Assembly (NCBI GenBank): GCA_029449245.1
Contig: JANATF010000008.1
Location: forward strand, 930,001-994,000
DNA: 64,000 nt
From: Mortierella alpina
Lineage: Eukaryota; Mortierellomycota; Mortierellomycetes; Mortierellales; Mortierellaceae
Direction of reading: 5' to 3'
The position numbers were made by a program, and so were the translations under genes. Under the pieces are notes generated by a model. It searched no databases, was not told where the DNA came from, and saw only the letters and a list, made by a program, of their open reading frames with translations. Shown here one piece after another: positions 11,142-21,719 of the stretch. The number at the start of each line of letters is the position of its first letter. Position 1 is the stretch's first letter.

Positions 11142-12635
11142 TCACAGCTCCAGTCCTGCTGCTTCGTCGTCGTCGGAAAACGATGCGATAGAACTCATGT
11201 CATCGTCTGATGAGCTCTCGTCTGCAGCTGCATCCACAGCTTCCTTGGTTGCATATCGCGCCACATATTCTACGCAAACAGCAATGTAGGGGCAATATGT
11301 CAGAATCAATCGTGCCATTAGCAATCTTGACGCACCTCACACCCCCGATCTGCAACCACATGAACAAAATATATATTTTTAAAGTAGAGTATACCTTTCA
11401 CCTTGTTTTCATACGCAGCAGCCTCACGCATGAGCAATGCGGCTGCCTCTCCATTCAAAGGATCCGTAGGGTTGGGGTAGCGCAGCAACTGGGGCAGAAA
11501 GACTTCGAAGATGTTGATCATGTCTACAACAAACCAGAAATAAACACTTCAGTCATCAAACATACAACCCCCAAAACATCCATTCTTTCAAATGCATACG
11601 CGAAATTCCCTCGTTCAAACATACCGAACATTGGGCTCCAAGTCTGGTTGATGACATCCAAGCACACAGAGCCGCTCCTAATCAGGAATATCAATCGAGG
11701 GAAGTTAGTGGAATGGAGGCAGGACTTCTATCACCATTTGCCGATTTACGCTCACAATGACCCTTTTTCCCGGTACAAGGACATCACGCAAACTGAGGCA
11801 CGCAAGGGAGGAGCAGGAAGGAGGCAAGAGGAGGAGAAGAGAGCGACAGCAAGAAGACAGAGAAGGAGAAGAACAGTAGGAGGACGAGGAAGAAGGGGGT
11901 CAGGGTGACCCTGTGGTGGTGTGGTGTGCAGAGTCATGCCCGCTCCTGAAAAGGGATCAGAATCCACTGATATGCAACAAAAAAAAAAAAAAACACTTAC
12001 AGCTCATCGATGTTGGGGTGGAAAATCTTGTTCATAAAGCCGATCGACGGTGATCTAGGAGATATGAGCCGGAACCAATACGGTAGGCGTGTTATTAACA
12101 ATAACAAGGACGTCGAAAGTCATCCGCAGAGTGATGAATGGTATCGCCAAGTCACTCACTTATATGGGTAGTTGTCGGGGAGCTCGACGTGCACTTTGTA
12201 AATGCCTCCAGCGAATGGCGCTATGGAGAAAGAGGATTCCAAAGGAGAGAGAGATGAGTGACATCAGGAAGGAGGATGGAGCAATAAAGTCCGAGCAATA
12301 AAGTCCGAAGCCATAGAGGGAGTTGAATAGTAACATGTCAGAAGCGCTGGAAAGTCTGCCAGAACAAAAGGGTAATGCATACTGTCGGTTGGACCATGAA
12401 AGCGGACATAGAACTCTTGCATGTTGTCGTCGACCAGAGTCACCTCATAGTCGCTCATCAAGCTACGATAAAGAACGCCAGACGGGTTAGTAAAACCGAA
12501 AGGATGGCCAAGGCCTACGTGTGGCCGCGCATCCTGTCGTCCTCTGCAGAAGGCGTGTCGCAAGGGCAACTCGAATGCCATCTTCACCTACAGTTTCATG
12601 ACATCGGTCTCAATTCTTCGGCGTGGCGATGACAT
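11142..12635 (-). CDS. UBC8: Ubiquitin-conjugating enzyme E2, UBE2H/Ubc8 type
   Basis: E2 enzyme that works with the GID/CTLH E3 ligase; in yeast Ubc8 drives glucose-induced degradation of gluconeogenic enzymes. Seven small exons: 12635-12592, 12462-12383, 12220-12160, 12054-12001, 11677-11625, 11523-11395, 11269-11142; 182 aa, the family size. It begins [20 protein letters not shown]. The catalytic core includes [19 protein letters not shown] and [15 protein letters not shown] with active-site Cys85. The diagnostic UBE2H stretch [20 protein letters not shown] is complete. The tail is acidic and serine-rich ([19 protein letters not shown]), full of CK2-type sites, as in known UBE2H proteins. 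Intron density (six in 549 coding bases) is high. Confidence 0.95.
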
Positions 12636-12802
12636 TGTGTCCACAAACGCGGTGAATATAGCTGTGGAGAGGAAAGATGTGGTGTTGGTGAAAGGAGCAA
12701 AGCAGAAAGTGATGTCTTTGTGGTCGTGAGTTGGAGTAGGATGGATGGGGTTCGGTCAAGTGGTTAGAAAAGAGCAAAAAAAAAAAAAGTGTCACACCCA
12801 TT

Positions 12803-12808
12803 TTTATT
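12803..12808 (-). terminator. Poly(A) signal (AATAAA on minus strand) for CapZ alpha
   Basis: TTTATT on the plus strand lies 46 bp past the CapZ alpha stop and reads AATAAA in the sense of that gene. Only 218 bp separate it from the next gene start. Confidence 0.45.
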
Positions 12809-12853
12809 TGTCGCTGGTCTGTGGCATTCCTGTGGAAGCCCATACTCAGACGT

Positions 12854-14336
12854 CTACTTTGCAGCAAGCTCGGCACCGATACGGTAGGTAAGAATCTATA
12901 ATACCGTGCAAGGCAAGAAGTCAGCACATGCCTCAGACAATCTTGGACAAAAGAAAAGATAGCCATATGTCTCCACCGTGGATGAGGTTTCTTGCTAATC
13001 TTACCTTGTTCCAGTCAAGCTTCGTGCGGGTATAGGGAAGGGCTCGGCGCAGTCCGTTGAAAGTGCTCTCTGCCAAGTCGTGGTAGCTCTCGTTGAGCGC
13101 GGTCTGGTACTTCAGTTCGGCTGCGGCGATCAGGTCCATCAAGGCTTTTGAGATGGCTGTGTGCTATCCATACCAAAAAAATGCAAGAAATATGATCTGG
13201 ATAAGCTGTGTTCCAGCAGGCTCTTCTCGCACAAGAGTTCACGCGCAGCACGGGACATTCGAAATACTTACAGGGTCGGACGAGTTCTTGCTTAGCTTGT
13301 CCTCGACGTCCTTGGATGTCTCCAGCTGAACGTTGCCATCCTCATAGTAGTGGACTTTGCACTTCAATGCGCCCTTTACTTCACTCGTAGCGGTATCAAG
13401 GGTCCACACGGATCTCCATCGCCCATTCCTAACATCAGGGATAGGAGACACTTTAGTACACGATGGACCAGGTGTGAGGCAAACCTCGCAAGTCAGGGGA
13501 AAACTGCATCAGTTCAAAGGACCTTTACCAGAAATTTGAGGGGCTGTACTTGTTGTGCACAATGGCAATCGTTACCAATCCTTTGGAGCCATAGACCGCC
13601 AAAACTCCCTCAGCATACCGGTCAGCAACGTAAGCCTCGGCATCCTTTTCGATAACCTTTCGGAGATCCTCGATTTCCTCATCAACAGTATGGGGTTCAG
13701 GGTCAGAGGCAATCTACAACGGGTCAACCAGTGCACATTCAAGAGATGTCAGAGAGGAACGATCTCCCGAGGTTGCATCGCTTGATACATCAAGGTGTTA
13801 GAGGCATTGCTCTAACCTGGCGAAAATGATCGAGCTTGAAGGTCTGGTTGCTCTTTGGGTCCAGGAAACGTTCACTGTCGATCTGACCATGCTTGGACAC
13901 AATCACCTAAACACCAGCAAAGATGATATGGTTACTCCACAGGGCCTTGCAATGAATGAATATCCTTCCGGTCTGGTCTAGCGCACAACGCGAACAGCCA
14001 TCCTTTCGAGTCAGAACTTGCCTTGCCCTCAATGCCTGGCACGTCAACAGTTGCCAATTCTTCGGTATTGTATTCTTCCAATGCACCCAAAATACCTCCA
14101 TCCAGAAGGTCATCATCGCCGACCAATGCGCGAACATCTAATACCGCGTACGGTGGAGGCAAGAGTTGAAGCTTCATGAGACATGGTTTACGATGGCTTT
14201 GGGTCTAACGATTCCTTTTTTTTCAATGATAGGGGCAAGTTGAACAGGTACCGTTGAACACATCGTTAATTTCGCCGGGGGGTGCAGCTTTCAGGAAGCC
14301 TGAGGCAATCTTGATCTTTTCTTCGCGTGTGGCCAT
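12854..14336 (-). CDS. CAP1: F-actin-capping protein subunit alpha
   Basis: Alpha subunit of the CapZ heterodimer, which blocks actin filament barbed ends in cytosolic actin patches. Exons: 14336-14252, 14137-14022, 13906-13817, 13713-13529, 13428-13272, 13163-13005, 12895-12854; 277 aa. Family landmarks: [20 protein letters not shown] at the N-terminus, [20 protein letters not shown], the signature [30 protein letters not shown], and the C-terminal [13 protein letters not shown] leading into [12 protein letters not shown]. Exon 2 ends AAG followed by GCAAGT: this is a GC-AG intron (14021-13907), the only one I noted, and it matches the strong consensus expected of GC donors. The last coding exon is only 42 bp. 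Confidence 0.95.
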
Positions 14337-14599
14337 TGTAATAGGATGGGTGTCTGTGAAATGATGACTGAACAAAAACTGATGGACAGCTAAGATCGAA
14401 CAGTGGTGACGTTGACAGTCACAAGAGCGGCGCGGCAGCCTTCTCGTCTCCATCAATTGTCGAGCACTCTCACTCTCACTCGCACTCACCCACTCTCACT
14501 CGCTCAGGTGAATAGTCTGTACGTCTCAATAGCCCGCCTTTAATGGAAAAGAGAGATAAAAAAGGATGCGTACGAAAGGGACATTTGGGATGGATAGGT

Positions 14600-16370
14600 T
14601 TAGTTGGCGGCACGGCGACGGTCGCGCTCCTCGGCAATGGTGAGCTTGACACCCTTGTTCTTGGGGAGAGAGACCCAGGGCTTGTTACCCTCACCAATGA
14701 CGAAAACGTTGGAGAGACGGGTGGCGAACTGGCGGTCGAGAACATCCTTGATGTGGACGATATCGAAGCCTCCAATGTGACGCTCGCGGTGGGTGATGAC
14801 ACCGACACGGCCAGTGTTGCGACCACCGGTGACCATGGCGACGTTACCGACCTCGAACTTGATGAACTCCGAGAACTTGGAGGTCTCCAAATCGAGCTTG
14901 ATGGTGTCGTTGACCTTGATCAGGGGATCGGGGTAACGGAGGGTGCGACCGTCGTGGGTGACAACGAAGGGGATACCCTTGGCACCGAGCTGGACCTTCT
15001 TGACCTTGCACAGCTTGTACTTGGCCTCCTCGGCAGTGATACGGTGGACGGTGAAGCGTCCCTTGGTATCGTAGACGAGACGGAAGTTCTCGCCAGTCTT
15101 CTCGATGGAGATGGCGTCCATGAAACCAGCGGGGAAGGTGGAGTCGGTGCGGACCTTGCCGTCAACCTTGACGAGGCGCTGCATAAGGATGGACTGAACC
15201 TCCTTACCGTTGAGGGCGTACTTCAGACGGTTGCGCATCAAGATGACGAGGGGCAAGCACTCACGGAGCTTGTGGGGACCAGCGGTAGGTCTGGGGGCCT
15301 ATGATTTTGTTTTGCAAAAGTGTAATGAGGGTGAGTATCGTGCATATTATGCCCGGACGTCAATTTGAGCGGGTTGCTGGGTGCTGTTTAGGTGACGAGC
15401 GGGCGATCCCGAATATGCGTTCAAAAGGGTGGTATGCAGATCCTGCTCGCTCTCCACTGTAATTGTGTCGAAAGGAGTGATATCCAGAAGGGAAGAGCGC
15501 AATTCATGAACGCTCCCCTCCTCCTCTTTTGTTTAGTGGTGAATGGCTAGTGTGTTTCTTCCTCTTGTTGTGGTGAGTTTTATCGTGTTGCTATACCCGT
15601 GTTTCCAGATGGGCAGATGGCGCTGCTGTAAAAGTCGATCGCCTTCACTGAATAAACCGTCGATCCACAACAGACTGACAAACGTCCCTGACGCGATGTC
15701 ACTCCTTTGTATTATGAGCTATTTCGGAATGAAAAGTTGATCCTGCCAAGTGCTCAAAGACACATTAACGACACTGACAAGTGTTGATATGTAATCTCAA
15801 TCCTTGTTTGAGTTGGGCTCCATCCTGAATCCAGAAAAGAAGTCCGTGAAAATCTTTTTTTTTCGCAAGTAGTGAGTGACAAACATACATAAGTGCCGGT
15901 GAGCTTGTCCAGCATCCAGTGCTTGGGAGCATTGAGGCGCTTCAGGTGCTTTTTGGGTCCACGAGCCTAGAAATGCAAGCAAATCATCCAGATGGAGCGT
16001 TAGGTTCAGATTTGGCTGCTGCACGCCGCGATGCCTCCTTCGACAAAGAGAAGAGATGTTGAGTGATCTAGCATTCCTGCTGGCTTCTTCTGTTTGTTCC
16101 AGTTATACGTTTGAATGGTTTGTGATGTAGGGGATCCTGCCGGTTGCAGGCGTTGTAATCCACTGGTCCTGGTGATTCAAGAGCAAGTGTGATAGTCCCG
16201 CGCCCGTTATCCAAAAATCCAGTAAGAGACCCGCTTCCGGATGCAGCATAGTGTCTGCTGGTGGGCGTGTAGATAGATAGATAGATCGATCGATCGATGG
16301 ATGCCTCTCCTCGTTCCATGAGCAATCCGTCAAGCACGGATGGTCTCCCACGGTGCAGTCACAGTACCAT
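14600..16370 (-). CDS. RPS4: 40S ribosomal protein S4 (eS4)
   Basis: Structural protein of the small ribosomal subunit, with S4-like, KOW and eS4 central domains. Exons: 16370-16368 (only the ATG, tentative), 15966-15889, 15298-14600; 259 aa, matching the family. The sequence runs [20 protein letters not shown], then [20 protein letters not shown], to [20 protein letters not shown] and [15 protein letters not shown]. Codon use is strongly biased (mostly C/G third positions), as expected of a highly expressed gene. The start codon lies in a separate exon: the ATG at 16370 abuts a GTACTG donor, and a first exon of just ATG is common in fungal RP genes, but RNA evidence is needed. Introns of 401 and 590 bp are long for this genome. 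I looked for a C/D-box snoRNA in the second intron and found no clear box pair. Confidence 0.92.
16271..16300. repeat. GATA/GATC tetranucleotide repeat in RPS4 intron 1
   Basis: Four AGAT-type units run directly into three GATC units inside the first RPS4 intron. It is a simple-sequence repeat; it also makes a cluster of GATA-core sites. Confidence 0.7.
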
Positions 16371-16509
16371 TTTGAAGTGATGAAAAGGAGGTTTTCAGCT
16401 CGCGCACACCGTTCAAGCTTTAGACCTCTACTCAGCAAGCCACAGAATGAAATATATATATGTATTTTTTGGGCGGACCCTTCCTTCAAAGTTTGAAGAT
16501 TCGACTATA

Positions 16510-19500
16510 CTACTTTTGCTTGATCCGCAACGCCGCTGGCTGTGCGTTGGCGCCCACAAACCTGCCTCCAGAAAGACTCGAGTTGGAGCATTTGCGCGAT
16601 CTGGATCTTCGTCTCTGGTCGCCGTAGCCAGGCCCTTGAGAATGAGTTTGGTCGTAATACCCATGCTTTTGACCCTGACCACAGCCTCCATCTTTTCTGG
16701 CACCTTGGCTGGACTGTCCTTGAAACCGGTTACCCTGTGCAGAGCCCTGCCTGGCGTGATTTCCGTGCGGGTTCTGATCATATCCAAATGTTGGTGACTC
16801 GAGCGGGCTCTGATGACGCCCCGTTCGCCATCGATCTTGTCGGCCTTCATACTGATACTGCTGATGCTGCTGCCAGTTCTCACTGCTGCCGCGGTTCTCA
16901 CCATTGGAGTGGTGGTTGTAACCTCGCCCTGCTCCATTGCCCTGAAGCCGGCCACTGCCCCAGCCTACAGAAGGGTGCTCCCCTCCGCCATTTTGCCTCT
17001 CGCGCGCAGTTGGCGTCCTGTGGCTATTTGAGGCATCTGGATTGGTCGTATCGCACAGATAGCCTCGGTTGGCGGAGGCTTGAGAGTGTTCAATACCAGG
17101 CTCCTCCGTCATGCCAGTGCGAGCACTCATGGGTGAGTAGGGCACAGATGATGGTTTATGGGACGAAAGAGGCGGGCCTGGATCTCTGGAGAGAGGGTGC
17201 AGTGGTGTCAAGTTCTTGCCGCGCCGGAGCTGATAATTCTTGGGTTGGCTGGTTTGAGGATGGTTTGCATGCGCAAAACCATAGCTGTGGCCGGAGCGAG
17301 AAGGGAACCCGAATGGAGGATCATTAGAATAAAATCGAGCATCTTGAGGTGCGTTCTGACGACCACTGGTCGATCCATTCTGATTTCCACGGCCGCCGTT
17401 TGTTCTCCAGTTTGAGTGGGCCTGCGCTTCATCTTGTAAGGAGGCAAGGTTGAACGGCGGAAGAGTTTCGGCGTCGGACGAAAATATATACCCTTCGTCT
17501 TGTCCCCAATGAGCGTTAGGATCGTCTTGTCCCCAACGCGCGCTAGGATCCTCTTCGCCCCAGGAAGACTTGCGGTCTCGCAAGTGATGAGGCTGTGATT
17601 GAGTATCCTGGTTCTCCGTCCATTGAGAGGACTTGTCGGTATCCTGGTCTTGATCATGAGAAACCTCCCACTCAATCTTGTCCTTCAAATCATGATGCAC
17701 ATCGTACGCTGTCGGCGGGTTCTGGTCATTTGTAACCGCGTCAGGCGGTGTGGTGGTCCACAGAGAATCTGGGTTATACTGGTTCCTTTCCTTTGGAATC
17801 GGTACAAACTCTTCACGGTCTCTCCAGTCTCTCAATGGATTGTTCCCTCTAGGGCGCTGCGCTTTCTTGAATGGGTCCTGTGAACGGATTTGCAGGCCAT
17901 CAAAGCATTGCTCGAGGGATCTGGACAGTACTGGACTAGGGTCTCTGTGACATCGGACGGTTTGGGCTTCATTTCCTCGACCTGCAGAGGAACGCAAGGT
18001 GTTCCGGAGATACTCATAGTCTGGCTCTTCGTCAAACTTTAAGCCTCGGGCGTACCCCATGTATGTCATAAACCCCTTGGGCAGACCCTCACAGAGTTCG
18101 TCAAGCTCAATCTCTTCCTTGATCTCGCGCATCTTTGCCCACCCCTGCTTTGAGTTTCTGGCTGAAATGCCCGACCAAGGCAGACTTCCTATAAGAAACT
18201 CGAGAAGCATGTAACCGACGGACTCGATATCATCGCGACGAGAATGCTCTATATTTCCAAGACATACAGACGTTCTTAGTGGCAGAATAAAACACTGTCG
18301 TAGGCCAAAATCATTCAAGACGAAAAACGTACCTCGTCCACAATGAATATTAATGCTGGCATAGCGAGCAGTTCCAACCTTGTGTCGTGGGCTGCCTCGG
18401 TTGGGTATATGCTTCCCCATTGCATCGCGGTAGAATGTTGCGAGTCCAAAATCAACGATCGAGAGATACGGCCTTCCATAATTTGACAGAATGGGGGATC
18501 CAGGGGAGGTCGACATGTCCGAACCAATACTTTGCTGCCGCTTGCGCGTATCGTTGAAAAAGCTCATGACCTGGTCAGGGTATGTAGGCGGAGTGTTGGC
18601 TTTACCAAGGGGTGCCTCAGGCAGAACGATGTCGGCATCCAGAAGAAAGTTCTCGGGTTTGATGTCACGATAGACAATCCCTCTCTTGTGGATGAACTCA
18701 AGCTGCGAGATCTGCACAGTCAGACCGAGAAGCAGAGAGGCAGAGCAAGACATCGAATATAGACATTAGTGAGTTTTGCCAACCGCATTTGAAGCGGTGG
18801 TAATGCCAAGGGTTGTAAAAAGACTTACGATTTGAACGCCAAGCTCAATGACAAAACTAAGAGGTAGCTTCTCGTTCTCGCGTCGGACTTGCTTCAGGTT
18901 GGGTCCCAAAAGATCGAGGACCATCGCGTTGTACATGCCTTCTTTTCCGAACCAGTGTATATTTGGAATGCCGTCTAATTGGCCCAATACAGGAGAAACA
19001 ACGACGGTGTGAGTGAGGGCCACAATTCGCACAAGCACACTTGGAAAAGGGGGCAGCTCAACAGCGATGTGTGGGGGGATAGAAGTGCACAGGGCACAGT
19101 GACAAGGCAAAAAGCAAGCGAGTGAGGGATGGAAGAAGGGCATGACTTAACAAAAAAAAATTGCCCCCCTTATAATTGATGCGCATTTGCAATGCTGAGG
19201 AACTGCCACATGGTCTAAAGCGTCAGATATTTACCTCCGCCGGCGAGTGTTGCGTATATCTTGGCCTCATGCTCCAGCTGGGGATGTGGTACGCCGATGG
19301 GCTCTCGCTTGATCGCATAGTCAACATCAGTGTCGATATGGGTCGCTAATGACAACAATTCAGTAATAAAGTCAGATATAAAAGAATGCTTCACGAGCTG
19401 CATATTATAAGCATTGCGTTTCAAGCTAGGGGTGGCGAGACGAGATGAAGTACTGCAGGGTGCACAATGCGGCGCCAGAAAAATAAACTGTGCTATATGA

Positions 19501-19804
19501 TGGTCTTGTGGTGGGTAACGGCTGTTCAGCTCGTTCGGTAGTGCACAATTAGTGGTCACCCTGTGACATTTTTGTCTGTCACTCTTTTTTATGGGCCGGG
19601 GCATAGAGTGTGAGAAAAGCGAGGACAAAACGGGACGAGGCGGGCGCGCATTGCATGGGGGATGGCGCAAAAGAGGATATGCTATCGATGATAGCACGGG
19701 TAGTGTTGGGGCTGCATACCTCGAAAAACCTCGCCAAACGAGCCTTCGCCAATTTTACCCAGGACCTGGTACTCTCCTCCGATGACAGTTGTAGACGAGC
19801 CCAT
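16510..19804 (-). CDS. Casein kinase 1-family protein kinase with large Gln/Asn/Gly-rich C-terminal tail
   Basis: Ser/Thr kinase of the CK1 group. Exons: 19804-19720, 19345-19235, 18974-18829, 18711-18333, 18248-16510; 819 aa. It starts MGSSTTVIGG, an N-myristoylation consensus, so membrane attachment is likely (yeast Yck kinases use C-terminal palmitoylation instead). Kinase landmarks: GEGSFGEVF loop, Lys41 in YAIKREP, YRDIKPENF with Asp130 (Tyr replaces the usual His of HRD), VDFGLATFYRD (Asp201), the CK1 signature GTARYASIN, and SRRDDIESVGYMLLEF. About 45-50 extra residues, Ser/Pro-rich, sit between the catalytic loop and DFG. Residues after about 330 are disordered: WGQDDPNAHWGQDE repeats, QNGST, and a basic RRRSRSRK end. 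The intron 18332-18249 is 84 bp, in frame and stop-free, so an isoform retaining it would still translate. Confidence 0.85.
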
Positions 19805-20740
19805 TTGAGGAGACGGCGATATCTCTGGGCTCTGGAGGAGGAGAACGAGGAGAAGCGGTTGCTAGTTGCAGAAGAGGTGGATGAAGAACCTGAAAACAAG
19901 GCTGCTGCAGAAGAAGCCTTGTCTCGGGAGCTACTCGATAGGTGATCAAGGCTCGAGTCTTGAGAGATTGCTCCGTGTGAACGGAACAGTCGTGGCAAAG
20001 GGTTGGAACCTTTGGCAGCGACTGCGAGCACTCTATTGCGACCGCTCAGGGTTGCAGTCCTTTCGGAAGGAACAGGAATGGTCTTTTCTTTCCTCACAGG
20101 TAGGTCTGCAGCGTCAAGAGGTGGTGGTGGTGATGGTCGAGATAGCAGAGACAATGGGCGATGCAGATTAAGGTGGCTCGGGAGAAGCGCTGGCTGTGCT
20201 GAGGAGGTTCTCTGGGTTGGGTTGGGCAGCTCTAGTGTTGACTTGAATTGAGGCTGAGAAGACGGAGTGGGCAATGGACAGAATGGCACTGAAGCAGGTG
20301 CTGGTGCAGGTGCTGGTGCTGGTGTTGACGACAGTGTGCGCGGTTGTGATGGCTGGAGTGCTGGGCAGTTAGTCAGAGGATGCAACGGGGGAGTCCATCC
20401 AGCTGCCTGGTTTGCTGCACCTAGAAAGCTCACAGTAGCAGCAGCGGAACTGGCGGCCAAGGTGGTTCGAGTTGTGCAGAGAGCGAGGTGGACGACGGCT
20501 GGAAAGGAAGCGGAATATGGGCAGAGCGAACTTGGAATCTTTTTAGTCGTTCGAGCGGCAAGACGCATTCACTTGGAGAGGACAGGAATCGTGGGTAGCA
20601 GGAGGCTGGCTGGCTCTAGCGAGGCAATTGACGACGAACACGAGCGAGGATGTGCTGTGACCAGGAGGATAGGGTGCTGGGGATGGGGGGTGGATGGGGA
20701 AACACGACGAAACGAGACGAGGGAAGACGAAGGGAAGGGG

Positions 20741-20742
<2 letters not shown>

Positions 20743-20778
<36 letters not shown>

Positions 20779-20789
20779 AGAGAGAAGAG
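20743..20789. repeat. (GA)n microsatellite
   Basis: About 15 nearly uninterrupted GA units followed by imperfect GA/GAA, within the divergent CK1 / K+ channel promoter. A second interrupted tract lies at 20871-20899. Confidence 0.9.
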
Positions 20790-21249
20790 AGAGCGCGCGA
20801 GTGGGTGAGAGGAGGCGTGAGAGGAGGGCGAACGAGCGAGAGAAAAAGAGAAGAGAAGAGAAAGACTGCGACAGAGAGAGAGCGAGAGAGAGAGCGAGCA
20901 CGCTGCAGTTGTAGGCTGCAGTTGTTGGCTGCAGGATTTTTTTTTTCTTCAATTTCATTGAGGCATTAGACTATTTTATTGGCCCAGCTAGTGTGCGCCC
21001 AGCTCCCCCACTCCACTATGGTGCGAGTGGACCATGGGCATGCCCCCCTCGACTCGACCGCCTTCCAATGCCGTGCTCAGCAGCGCGGCAGCATGCGTCC
21101 TTGGCAAACCCTTGTCCTCAAGAAGAAGCACGACGTGAAGACTAAAAGACAAAGAGACACGACACCGCCCCATGTCTCTCTTGACATGGTAAGCAGTCCT
21201 CTGATCTACTACATACGCTGTTGGTGTTTCTCCTCTCCACTCTTGCGTC

Positions 21250-21287
21250 GCTCTCTCTCTCTCTCTCTCCCTCTCTCTCTCTCTCTT
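21250..21287. repeat. (CT)n microsatellite
   Basis: CT repeat with a single C insertion, about 430 bp upstream of the K+ channel start; probably in its promoter or 5' leader. Confidence 0.9.
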
Positions 21288-21719
21288 TTGCTCTCGTTGC
21301 TCCTCTTCCTCCTCCTCGCCCTCCCTTTTCGTCTCCACCCTGGATCATCGACCTCAACAGCAGCCATTCCCTCTCCCTCTCCCTCTCTCTCATTCTCTTT
21401 CTCATCGCAATTGAGTCCCTTCCACATCCAACCTCGTGATCCATCTCGACTCTCTCTCTTGTCCCATTCGCCCTACTTGACAGACTCAACTCGCTAGCTC
21501 CAGCTGTCGGCCTTCTTGCGTTCCCTTCCAAAACTCTCATCTTTTCATTTCTCTTTGAAGCTTCTCACTGTATTGTTGCTGCGGTATTTGTTTGTGTTCG
21601 CTCAGCTCTCGGTAACAACGACACTCTCAAAAGAAGCAGCGGGACGTCCTACATAGTTGAAGTGAAGACACCAGCCGTCTTGTTCGCCATCGTTACAACA
21701 CGGTGATCGCCGCGGGCTA

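Larger units (their letters stand above)
19805..21719. promoter_or_regulatory. Divergent intergenic region CK1 / K+ channel with GA/CT tracts
   Basis: This 1.9 kb region separates two start codons facing away from each other. It holds long purine tracts on the plus strand (about 20743-20789 and 20871-20899), a pyrimidine tract (21250-21287), a GTGCTG-type repeat (20297-20330), and CT-rich leader-like sequence up to 21720. Long open frames here have low-complexity, repeat-driven composition and I do not accept them as genes. Confidence 0.5.

Noticed and set aside
14543-15304. 253-codon open frame antisense to RPS4
   Set aside because: It mirrors the RPS4 coding exon; strong third-position G/C bias of a highly expressed gene removes stops on the opposite strand. 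The translation is Asp/Val/Gly/Leu-rich with no domain.
15299-15888. Possible snoRNA in the 590 bp RPS4 intron
   Set aside because: Ribosomal-protein introns often host snoRNAs, but I could not find a paired C box and D box with terminal stem. A snoRNA covariance search would settle it.
19579-20568. 329-codon minus-strand frame upstream of the CK1-like start
   Set aside because: Ser/Pro/Ala/Leu low complexity over microsatellite-like DNA; the CK1 frame starts separately at the ATG at 19804, and this frame runs through its exon 1 in the wrong phase.
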